Shown: in pieces, positions 42,620 to 50,281 of the stretch | How the letters are laid out: each line of letters opens with the position of its first letter | Position numbering within the stretch: position 1 is the first letter of the stretch | NCBI RefSeq assembly: GCF_046719735.1 | Contig: NZ_JAUTWQ010000006.1 | Location: 62,001-126,000 of the forward strand | DNA length: 64,000 nucleotides | From: Halobacillus_B rhizosphaerae | GTDB lineage: Bacteria; Bacillota; Bacilli; Bacillales; Halobacillaceae | Reading direction: 5' to 3' | Notes under the pieces: model-generated | Seen by the model: the letters and a program-made list of their open reading frames with translations, nothing else | What the model was told of the DNA's origin: nothing | Database searches by the model: none | Position numbers and translations under genes: made by a program

Positions 42620-44311
42620 ATGATAAAAAAATTAATTCCGGTGCTAACTTTGATCAGTATTTCATGGATATTGGCAGGATTCTCATCCCCTGATCAAACA
42701 CATAAAGCCTTGTGGGTAAGTAAAGATGAGTGGAATAAGAGTGCAGATAAAATTATTACAACGAGTCAAGAAAATGATTTTGATGTCATTTATTTAAAAG
42801 TAAATACAGATATTCCAGCTGAAGAATACCAGCAATTCATTCAAAAAGCAGGAAAATCAGGAATTACCGTTCATGCACTTAGCGGATCTCCTTCATGGGC
42901 CCTGACTGAAAACCAAGGAGATATCGATCATTTCATTCAATGGGTGAAGAACTATAACCAGTCCGCAGCCACGAATGAGAAATTTACGGGTATCCATTTT
43001 AAAATTCAGCCCCAATTTCTATCTCAGTGGTATGACCATAAAAGTGATGTAATCAGCCAATGGAAGAACAACGTGGACGAAATCACGGGGCAGACAAAAG
43101 ATTCGGATCTCGAAATTAGTGCTTCTATCCCTTTCTGGCTTGATCAGACACCAACACCTGGTCAAAACGATACAGCTTTCAGCACATGGATGATCCGTCA
43201 ATTTGATCACACGACTATTCTTGCTTACCGAGATACTTTAGAAGGTGATAACGGAATAATCGCTTTAGTTCAAGACGAATTAAAGCAGGCGGAAAAGGAT
43301 AACAAACAAGTCATGGTTGGGGTTACTCTCGAAGACACAGGAGCAGATTATACCACCTTTAACGAGGAAGGCATTGAGGATATGGATATGCATTTATCTC
43401 TGGTCGATCAATACGCAGGAAAATGGTCCTCGTACGCAGGAACCGCTGTGGCCGACTTTCAAAGCTACCAAAGCCATGTAAATGCCGACAATAAGCCTGC
43501 GGATACTCAAACAAACAAGAAGAAAAGAGGGACTTACATTTGGCATGCGGATACACTGGTATCTGAGCAGGACCAAATCATTGCTTTTGCGAAAGAAAAT
43601 AACCTAAATATGCTCTATACTCGTTTAGATTTAACCCAGCCTTTTAGTGCGTATCAGGACTTCGTAGAAAAAGCGAGTAAAGCTGGTATAGAAGTTCACG
43701 CCATGGGTGGACACCCTACGTGGGCTCTGGAAGAAGGTAGACCTCACCTCGAAAAATTAATTAATTACGTGAAGGACTATAATAATCACTCTTCAGATGC
43801 ACAGCAATTCACAGGCATCCACCTCGATGTGGAACCGTATGTTAATCCATCCTGGACATCGGATGAACAAGAGATCTTACGAACGTGGATGGATAATATC
43901 ACTATGTTTGTAGAGGAAACTAAAAATGCAAACCTCGAATCCAGTATGGATCTAGCCATGTGGTTTGATGATACCCCTACTCCTGGCAAGCCAGACACTC
44001 CCTTTAACAAGTGGGTCATAAGCAAAGTCGATCATACGTCCGTTATGGCATTCCGTGACTATGCAGAAGGTTCAGGCGGAATTGTAGATATGACTAAAAA
44101 TGAAGTCAAATACGCAGATGAACTTAACAAAGAGCTCTACATCAGTGTAGAAATGAAAGATGTCAGCAACAAAGTTATAACTTTTCACGATAATGGAAAA
44201 CAAGCCATGAGGAAACAACTCAGCCTAGCCGATGAAGACCTTGGCCAGCACAATTCCTACCAAGGCCACATCATCCACTCCTACAAATACTGGAAAAACG
44301 CAAAGGAATAA
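42620..44311 (+). CDS. Secreted protein with two GH18-like barrels, first one degenerate
   Basis: Exported protein of about 563 residues with a signal peptide (residues 1-24, ending near LAGFSS). It consists of two homologous domains of about 265 residues, both related to the extracellular domain of the protein at 31127. Each has an 'xHAxxGxPxWAL' segment and a 'TxxxAxRD' strand. The second domain keeps GIHLDVEPY, but the first has GIHFKIQPQ, so the Asp and Glu of the DxE motif are replaced by Lys and Gln. The first barrel is thus probably non-catalytic, perhaps a binding module. The ATG at 42620 is seven bases after GGAGG. Divergent from the exopolysaccharide operon; a role in polymer binding or trimming is inferred. 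Confidence 0.75.
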   Translation: MIKKLIPVLTLISISWILAGFSSPDQTHKALWVSKDEWNKSADKIITTSQENDFDVIYLKVNTDIPAEEYQQFIQKAGKSGITVHALSGSPSWALTENQGDIDHFIQWVKNYNQSAATNEKFTGIHFKIQPQFLSQWYDHKSDVISQWKNNVDEITGQTKDSDLEISASIPFWLDQTPTPGQNDTAFSTWMIRQFDHTTILAYRDTLEGDNGIIALVQDELKQAEKDNKQVMVGVTLEDTGADYTTFNEEGIEDMDMHLSLVDQYAGKWSSYAGTAVADFQSYQSHVNADNKPADTQTNKKKRGTYIWHADTLVSEQDQIIAFAKENNLNMLYTRLDLTQPFSAYQDFVEKASKAGIEVHAMGGHPTWALEEGRPHLEKLINYVKDYNNHSSDAQQFTGIHLDVEPYVNPSWTSDEQEILRTWMDNITMFVEETKNANLESSMDLAMWFDDTPTPGKPDTPFNKWVISKVDHTSVMAFRDYAEGSGGIVDMTKNEVKYADELNKELYISVEMKDVSNKVITFHDNGKQAMRKQLSLADEDLGQHNSYQGHIIHSYKYWKNAKE

Positions 44312-44440
44312 TCAAAAGCGGAGATGAGCGGTAAGATTCTTCGGGCTAAGTAAGCCGCTGCAAAACCGAAAAAAGAAAGACTGACACCAATGAAACTTAA
44401 GCAGATATGGAGTAGATTTCGAGAGCCGCAATACAGCAAG

Positions 44441-44545
44441 GAGCGGAGGGGAACGGGGAGACGCATGACAGGTGAGACACCGGAAGTCGAAGTCTGAAGA
44501 GGCTCAGGCGCATGCCCGCGGTAAGCGAGTCGTTCCCCTGAGCTC
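44441..44545. repeat. 105-bp GC-rich element with near-perfect terminal inverted repeats
   Basis: The ends GAGCGGAGGGGAACG and CGTTCCCCTGAGCTC are inverted repeats matching at 13 of 15 positions. The interior is GC-rich, non-coding and unlike its AT-rich surroundings, with GCATG in both halves. It resembles dispersed small repeats seen between genes in Bacillaceae, from general knowledge. The flanking 44312-44440 and 44546-44622 contain no gene that I can see. Confidence 0.55.
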
Positions 44546-44622
44546 CCTAAACCACCATAAAAGCTTCGAAATCGAGTCTTACTATTTAATAACTTGGTAT
44601 CAAGCTAATCAGAACACATATA

Positions 44623-44657
44623 GAAAGGGCCGCGGAACTTAATTCCGCGGCCCTTTC
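44623..44657 (-). terminator. Terminator of the com cassette
   Basis: Stem AAAGGGCCGCGGAA / TTCCGCGGCCCTTT just beyond the comA stop on the minus strand, followed by CTATATGTG. It is stable, though the T-tract is short. Confidence 0.8.
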
Positions 44658-44658
44658 T

Positions 44659-45321
44659 TTAATCGAAATCATCAGGGATGATCCCCCACTGTTTCGATTT
44701 TAATACAGCTTCTGCTCTCGTCTTCACTTGCAGCTTTTTAAATATTTCTGTCAGGTTATATTCAATAGTCCGCGGGCTTTTGAAAAACTCTTTAGCAATT
44801 TCTTTATTACTTTTTCCTCTGGCCACTTCTCTTAAAATTTCCTGCTCCTTAGACGTAATGGAAACTTCTTCGAATTCAGCATCATTTTCTTTCTCCGTTT
44901 CCTCTACTCTAACTTCCATTTTTCTCAGCTGAAGAAATAGCGAAACAGGTAAGACGGTCTTTCCTTTTATCCCGCAGCGTATTGCATGGATGAGGTCCTC
45001 TCTCGGTTCAGTTTTATCAATAAACCCGGAAGCTCCTGCCTCTACAAGCGTATTAAAGTAGGGGCCAATGTCGTATCCGGTATAGATAAGAATAGGATTT
45101 TGATTCCCCGTCGAACGAATCTGCTTGCTCAACTCAATCCCATTCATCCCTGCCATCCTCAAGTCCAGAAGCATAATATCAAAGTCCTTCCGTTTCAACA
45201 CCTCTAATGCTTCTCCAGGAGACTCAACATTGGTGACGATCATGTCTGCTTCCTTTTCTATCATTAATTTAGTCCCGGCCCCAACTGACGGGTGATCATC
45301 CACTAATAGAATATTTATCAT
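44659..45321 (-). CDS. comA: ComA-like NarL-family response regulator
   Basis: Response regulator of 220 residues, partner of the ComP kinase encoded just upstream. The receiver has 'LLVDDHPSVGAG', the phosphoacceptor Asp53 in 'LLDLRMAGMNG', and Lys in 'FIDKTEP'. The C-terminal LuxR/NarL helix-turn-helix reads 'LREVARGKSNKEIAKEFF' and 'RTIEYNLTEIFKKL'. In Bacillus, ComA activates surfactin, competence and other quorum-dependent genes. GAGGAAG precedes the ATG and 15 bp separate it from comP. Its regulon in this organism is unknown; no clear TTGCGG-N4-CCGCAA box was found in this window. Confidence 0.92.
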   Translation of the reverse strand: MINILLVDDHPSVGAGTKLMIEKEADMIVTNVESPGEALEVLKRKDFDIMLLDLRMAGMNGIELSKQIRSTGNQNPILIYTGYDIGPYFNTLVEAGASGFIDKTEPREDLIHAIRCGIKGKTVLPVSLFLQLRKMEVRVEETEKENDAEFEEVSITSKEQEILREVARGKSNKEIAKEFFKSPRTIEYNLTEIFKKLQVKTRAEAVLKSKQWGIIPDDFD

Positions 45322-45336
45322 TATCTTCTTCCTCTC

Positions 45337-47673
45337 TTACATAACTTCAAAAAAGTTCTTCATTGGAATATCTGCACGGACAAGGATGGCAATTTCGACA
45401 CCACCATCCCCTGAAGAGAAAATTTCCATATTTCCCTGCAGACTATTGACTCTTTGCCGTATACCAGCCAGACCCATACTCGGTGACGAGGCATCATTTT
45501 CTACTTTTTTAATACCAATTCCATCGTCTTCATAATTTAAGATCACCATATCCCCTTCGCTTTTTAAATCAACATGAACGTTCTTAGCGAGGGAATGTTT
45601 GGCCGCATTATTCATTAGCTCCTGAACAATTCGATAGATCGTAAGTGACTGATCATCCCCAAGCTCAGAGGAGAATTTCCGATAAGTAAAAGTAACATCA
45701 AACGACTCTCTGACTTGGTATTGGTGGATCAAATAATTGAGTGCTTCTACCACTCCTGTTTCTTTTAGAAAAGGCGGCCTTAACAGCGTACACGTTTCCC
45801 GGATTTGATTCACTACTCCAAGCAGCCCTTCCCGCAATTGCTTCAGCTGAGCGTTATATTGGACTGGGAATTCTTTATCTTCTATAAAATCATCAATTTT
45901 CCTATACCATATTAATTGTTCTTGAAGTGCAGAATCGTGAAGGTCGGAAGCAAGGCGAGACCGTTCTTTTTCTGATAGGTTAAACAATAGCCGCAGCATC
46001 CAAGCCGGAGTATTCTGGTTTTGATGCATGGATTCCTTCAATTCCTCGGTTACTCCTTCAATAAGCAGGAAATTCTCATATACCATACTTGTATAATGCG
46101 ATATCGTCTTCAGCCAGCGCTGTTCATCAAGGTTAAACGGGGTATGATTAATTTTTTGCTCAACCCATAGTACTCTGACCGACTCATGCCTTTCACTGAT
46201 CACATAGCATATCCCATGCTCGATAAAGAAAGCATCTCCTGTTTTTAATCTTTCGTCTTTATGAGTAATATACTCTTTAATGTAATCGGCAGGAAATTCA
46301 TAATCTCCATAGACAAGACCCACAAATCCATCTTTTTTCTTATATTTTAATAGGGAAACAGAACTAACTAAAAGAACATCTCTGATTTCCTTCACCAGTC
46401 GTTCGTCCAATTCTTCTCTTTTTACAATCTGCGATAAATCATTAGAAAACCGGTCAAGACTGATTTCAAAATTCAATTTATCTCTCACCAAACGGGGACG
46501 AAGATTTAATTTCTCTTCTAAATAAAAGAAAACGACCATAGAAACATACATAATGATCATTAATCGTGCCCACTCAACCCAAGTCATATTTGTAAAGAAG
46601 ACAAAAAGCCCGACTATAACTGTCGTCAGAATCAGCGACATGAGGGAATAATAACGAAGACGGCTGTTAATAAAATCAATATCGAATATCCGGTTTGTTA
46701 CAACTAAGTAGAAGAAAAAAATAGGCAGAAAGATGAGAAATGCAGCTGTTACGGGTGCTGGAAGTAATTCTACATCAAGCAGCGTACTCGGCAAAACGGT
46801 TAAAAAGATAAATGGGAAAAAGGAAATAATAATACTGAAAATAGTATTTTGAAAGATCGGTTTATGTATGGTTTTTCGAAATCGGAAGTAATAAAAAATA
46901 AGTAAAAATAAACCTAATAATATTTCAATAGAAAATAAAATAAGCTGTAAATTTCGAATCACCGCATACACTTTTCCAATAAAGACGTACATGGTAACCG
47001 TATCTAATAGAACCGTCATAAGATTAATTAAATATAGAAAGGCGATCAGTTTTCCGTTCAGTAACTTTATATTAAATTTCAAGAAATAGTAATAGTAAAA
47101 ATGCAAGAATAGAACAGGTACTAGTAAGAGAGAACAACCGTTAATAAACCTTCCTATTGTATCTGTTCTGGCAGAAGCCCCAGCGCTTAAGTATCCTAAT
47201 CCAACCGCAAGGAGAAATGCGATTAAAAAATAAGTGAGCCGCTCATTGCTTTTCTTATAGAAAATGTAAACAGATAGAATAAACAAAACGGCAAAAACGA
47301 GTCCAGGGATGAACGTGTGATAGAGAAGTGTGTTGTAGTTCAGAGGGGACTTTACTTCATACTTGATCTTATTACCGTCCCTCACTATTACCATTTCATC
47401 AAGTTTTCCAATGACTCCATATCTTTTTATAGAGTAATAGTCACCGGGCGGCTGTGAGTTAACCTCAACCACCCTGTCCCCCTCTTTCAAATTCCGCTTA
47501 CTTGCCCATCCAATTTGATCAACATCTGTGATCTCCCATTCATCCTTCACATTTTTAGTAACATCGATCCCTGCGTAGGTAATAGATATCGTAACGTACA
47601 CTAAATATAGAGCGACCATAAAAATAAAGGCAAAGAAAAAGATGGGTTTCTTTTTCATTCGAGCTTGTGTCAT
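45337..47673 (-). CDS. comP: ComP-like membrane histidine kinase
   Basis: Sensor kinase of 778 residues that detects the ComX pheromone. The N-terminal half has about ten predicted transmembrane helices. An extracellular PDZ-like loop after the first helix has the segment 'NLKEGDRVVEVNSQPPGDYY'. The cytoplasmic half contains a HisKA_3 domain with His579 in 'ASDLHDSALQEQ' and an HATPase_c domain with 'VQELMNNAAKHSL' and 'YEDDGIGI'. This is the ComP architecture. GGGGAG precedes the ATG. An intrinsic terminator lies between comX and this gene, so its transcription may depend on readthrough. The polytopic sensor part is expected to diverge in step with ComX. Confidence 0.93.
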   Translation of the reverse strand: MTQARMKKKPIFFFAFIFMVALYLVYVTISITYAGIDVTKNVKDEWEITDVDQIGWASKRNLKEGDRVVEVNSQPPGDYYSIKRYGVIGKLDEMVIVRDGNKIKYEVKSPLNYNTLLYHTFIPGLVFAVLFILSVYIFYKKSNERLTYFLIAFLLAVGLGYLSAGASARTDTIGRFINGCSLLLVPVLFLHFYYYYFLKFNIKLLNGKLIAFLYLINLMTVLLDTVTMYVFIGKVYAVIRNLQLILFSIEILLGLFLLIFYYFRFRKTIHKPIFQNTIFSIIISFFPFIFLTVLPSTLLDVELLPAPVTAAFLIFLPIFFFYLVVTNRIFDIDFINSRLRYYSLMSLILTTVIVGLFVFFTNMTWVEWARLMIIMYVSMVVFFYLEEKLNLRPRLVRDKLNFEISLDRFSNDLSQIVKREELDERLVKEIRDVLLVSSVSLLKYKKKDGFVGLVYGDYEFPADYIKEYITHKDERLKTGDAFFIEHGICYVISERHESVRVLWVEQKINHTPFNLDEQRWLKTISHYTSMVYENFLLIEGVTEELKESMHQNQNTPAWMLRLLFNLSEKERSRLASDLHDSALQEQLIWYRKIDDFIEDKEFPVQYNAQLKQLREGLLGVVNQIRETCTLLRPPFLKETGVVEALNYLIHQYQVRESFDVTFTYRKFSSELGDDQSLTIYRIVQELMNNAAKHSLAKNVHVDLKSEGDMVILNYEDDGIGIKKVENDASSPSMGLAGIRQRVNSLQGNMEIFSSGDGGVEIAILVRADIPMKNFFEVM

Positions 47674-47703
47674 GACGAACTCCCCTCGTTATTTGCAGAG
47701 CAA

Positions 47704-47728
47704 AAAAGCCAGAAAATTTCTGGCTTTT
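47704..47728 (-). terminator. Intrinsic terminator/attenuator between comX and comP
   Basis: On the minus strand AAAGCCAGAAA pairs with TTTCTGGCTTT and is followed by T6, a classic rho-independent terminator. It sits 19 bp after the comX stop and 31 bp before the comP start. Confidence 0.85.
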
Positions 47729-47746
47729 CCTCTCTACTTTATTTAA

Positions 47747-47920
47747 TTATTTCCAATAACACATTTCAACTTCCAGTCCATTATTGTCCTGGTCATTTAA
47801 TACATCCACCAATGCTGCTTTCTCCAGCTCAGAAACACCTGCGAAGTCCAGCTTATTATTCTTTAAATCTTCTAGTGCGTTCGGGTGGTTTACCACATAA
47901 TCGACTACTTTTTGCAACAT
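47747..47920 (-). CDS. comX: ComX pheromone precursor
   Basis: Pre-pheromone of 57 residues, cleaved and isoprenylated on a tryptophan by ComQ to give the secreted quorum-sensing signal. The N-terminal part 'MLQKVVDYVVNHPNALEDL' is the conserved ComX leader; the variable C-terminal end is GLEVEMCYWK, with the modifiable Trp56 as the penultimate residue. The ATG at 47920 has AAGGAGG eight bases upstream; a longer frame to 47956 would overlap comQ and is unnecessary. It follows comQ by 22 bp. The last residues differ from described ComX variants that I remember, so a distinct pherotype is likely. Confidence 0.92.
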   Translation of the reverse strand: MLQKVVDYVVNHPNALEDLKNNKLDFAGVSELEKAALVDVLNDQDNNGLEVEMCYWK

Positions 47921-47942
47921 GATAACTGCCTCCTTCATAATT

Positions 47943-48881
47943 TTAAAATTCCTCAACCATGGTAGTTAATTCTGATTTCCAATGGTCTGCAACCTCTAAT
48001 GACTCAATTTCTCTCAGAGCTTTTAACTGATACAGCCGTTTCATTACTTGCGTATATTTAAGAGCTGAAGATTTCTCAATCCAGCTGAATAAGGGGAGTT
48101 TATTCGCTACTATAAACTCGCAGGTTACCTTCTCATCAAAATAATCTCTCACCCATCGTGCTTCTATACAATCTTCACTTAGAAGCTGAATAATCGGCAA
48201 GGTCTTCTTCTTATTAAAAAGATCATTCTTCCCATCTACTCTAGTTACATCCTTTAAATCATTCGCTAGTTGAGCAGCCATGCCAAGATATTCTGAATAT
48301 TGATAAATAATTTCTTGATGTTCTTTAGAGGCAGACGCAGCCCCAACTAACGAAGCACAAGCCATTAATGAGCCGGACTTCCTTCTTATCATTTGTAAAT
48401 ATTCATTCTCTGACTGGATATCTGTAGATAAGTCCTGATGCTGCCCCTGGACAGCCTTCAAAACCTGCTGGTTAATATAAGGGATGATCTTCCATTTGCA
48501 GCTTTCATCCATATTACTTCGTTCAATAATACTTACACTCAGTAAGAGAAAGCCAGTAGCAATATTCATGGTGGAAGCACTTGGAGATTGAGTCCAGGGG
48601 CGGTCTTCTGTATCTTGATCCTGCAGATCATCGAATATATCTAAGGCAAGGATTAGTATTTCAACTGCAGCTAAACGATGAATGAATGTTTGATCTCTTC
48701 GATTTGAGATCATATGAAAGTTTACCTGTGTAAGAGCAGAAAAAGTAAACCCCTCTTTATATTGGTAGTCTATAAATCCGCTCGCTAACTCTAGTAGGTT
48801 TGCATCCGACCAATATTCTTTCATTGCATTCATCATACTTTCTTTTATTTGAGCTTCAGTCTCATGTGGAACCCTTCCCAT
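47943..48881 (-). CDS. comQ: ComQ isoprenyl transferase
   Basis: Polyprenyl-synthase-fold enzyme of 312 residues that processes and attaches an isoprenoid (geranyl or farnesyl) to the Trp of ComX. The first Asp-rich motif is 'DIFDDLQDQD' (Asp84, Asp85, Asp88), and the second region 'AAQLANDLKDVTRVDGKND' is also conserved; both bind the diphosphate through magnesium. The length and its position directly before comX identify ComQ rather than a quinone-pathway prenyl synthase. AAGGGAAGGTGG precedes the ATG. It is the first gene of the comQXPA cassette. Confidence 0.93.
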   Translation of the reverse strand: MGRVPHETEAQIKESMMNAMKEYWSDANLLELASGFIDYQYKEGFTFSALTQVNFHMISNRRDQTFIHRLAAVEILILALDIFDDLQDQDTEDRPWTQSPSASTMNIATGFLLLSVSIIERSNMDESCKWKIIPYINQQVLKAVQGQHQDLSTDIQSENEYLQMIRRKSGSLMACASLVGAASASKEHQEIIYQYSEYLGMAAQLANDLKDVTRVDGKNDLFNKKKTLPIIQLLSEDCIEARWVRDYFDEKVTCEFIVANKLPLFSWIEKSSALKYTQVMKRLYQLKALREIESLEVADHWKSELTTMVEEF

Positions 48882-49395
48882 ATGCCACCTTCCCTTCTTT
48901 TATTCTTGATGATCAATTCCAGCAATAGACTACCATACAATGTATACAGTGCAAAGGTAGGAAAGTATTACGAAGATAGTTAGACTATAACGAACGATGT
49001 CGAAATCCGCTTCCAGATATTATGTAATGATTCCACTGCTAAATGAGTAGTCATTCGAATCATTGATAATCTTGTAACAGTACTGTAACAATAAAATTAC
49101 AATACTTTTTATTTGTTTTAAATTATTAAAAGATATATACAAAGGGCATCTTTTAAGTCTAGGGAACCGTTTAAAGACGTACAAAAAAGATGAAACTTTA
49201 CTAATCTTAATTCTATTGTAAAACCTATCTTTACAAGACTACTCTTTTTTCCCTAATCTTATCTAAGTAAAATGTAAATCAAAATCGATCTTTTTATCAT
49301 AGATACCCCATCCAATTATTAACATATAAATCGTACAAAGACCCCATAAGAATTCTTTTGAATTTTTTCCTCAAATTTAAAAACTTTGCTGGAGA
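48882..49395. other. 514-bp AT-rich region upstream of comQ
   Basis: No gene seen. On the comQ side is a small palindrome ATAGT-TAG-ACTAT (48976-48988). Around 49073-49090 TGTAACA occurs twice 11 bp apart, giving a helical-phase direct repeat. A weak hairpin AAAAGAT / ATCTTTT lies near 49129-49155. The comQ promoter must lie here, but I could not assign -35 and -10 boxes with confidence. Confidence 0.45.
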
Positions 49396-50112
49396 TTATC
49401 TTAGTTGTTCTGTAAGTATTATCATAACTATAAATCCCATAATAAAAGCCAATGTGGAAATCCGTTCGTTCCCATCCCCATGACTTTCTGGAATCAACTC
49501 TTTATACACAATAAATAACATTGCACCTGCAGAAAACGCAAGACCATAGGGGACCAGTCCACTAAACGCTTGTCCAAAAAAAACACCGGCAAGGCCAGCC
49601 GAAAATTCTACCAGGGCAGTGAAAGTTACCAGACCAAGCATTTTCCATCCGCGAATGTTCTGAATGATTAAATATAACCCAATCAGAAAACCCTCCGGGA
49701 AATTTTGCAGACCAATCGCAAAGGACACCACCGGACCAAGGTTCACATACTGACTAGCGTAACTCATCCCTACAGACATTCCTTCTGGTAGATTGTGTAA
49801 GGCCATAGCTATGATAAAAAGACTAATATTCGTGTTTGTATCATTATGATGCTCTAAGTCGTGGTGAGGGATCATGATCTCAAGGATTAGAAGGACGAAC
49901 GTTCCTATTAAAATACCCGCCACCAGCGTAAAAAGATTCGATAATTTCAACGCTGAAGGAATCAATCCGTATGTAGAAGCTGCAACCATTATCCCCGCTG
50001 CTAATGCGAGAAGACCGTCTTTTCCTTTATGGGATAATCGGCGAATAAATAAGACAGGAACTGCACCAAAAGTTGTACAAAAGGTAGTAATGAAGATATG
50101 AACGACATCCAT
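49396..50112 (-). CDS. ZIP family metal transporter
   Basis: Membrane protein of 238 residues with about eight helices, of the ZIP/ZupT type that brings divalent metals such as zinc, iron or manganese into the cytoplasm. The metal-binding helix motif 'HNLPEGMSVG' is present, as is the second helix 'GLQNFPEGFLIG', and a His-rich loop 'PHHDLEHHNDTN' between helices 3 and 4. GGAGGAGGGATTAA lies before the ATG. It is divergent from the CWB2 surface protein. No Zur or Mnt box could be recognised in the 169-bp intergenic region. Confidence 0.88.
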   Translation of the reverse strand: MDVVHIFITTFCTTFGAVPVLFIRRLSHKGKDGLLALAAGIMVAASTYGLIPSALKLSNLFTLVAGILIGTFVLLILEIMIPHHDLEHHNDTNTNISLFIIAMALHNLPEGMSVGMSYASQYVNLGPVVSFAIGLQNFPEGFLIGLYLIIQNIRGWKMLGLVTFTALVEFSAGLAGVFFGQAFSGLVPYGLAFSAGAMLFIVYKELIPESHGDGNERISTLAFIMGFIVMIILTEQLR

Positions 50113-50281
50113 TTAATCCCTCCTCCTTCCTTCATAATTATGTGGACAGCGGCTTAAACATGAATGCCAATCAAAACGGCATAATCCTCTGAATATTTAC
50201 AAAAATTTATCTACTTTTAATTTCCTATTCATACAGATCCTTCATAGTAAGAGTGAATCTATTATATAGGAGGTAAAAGAA

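Noticed and set aside
48882..49395. ComA box (TTGCGG-N4-CCGCAA) near comQ
   Set aside because: No such sequence was found; only unrelated short repeats are present.
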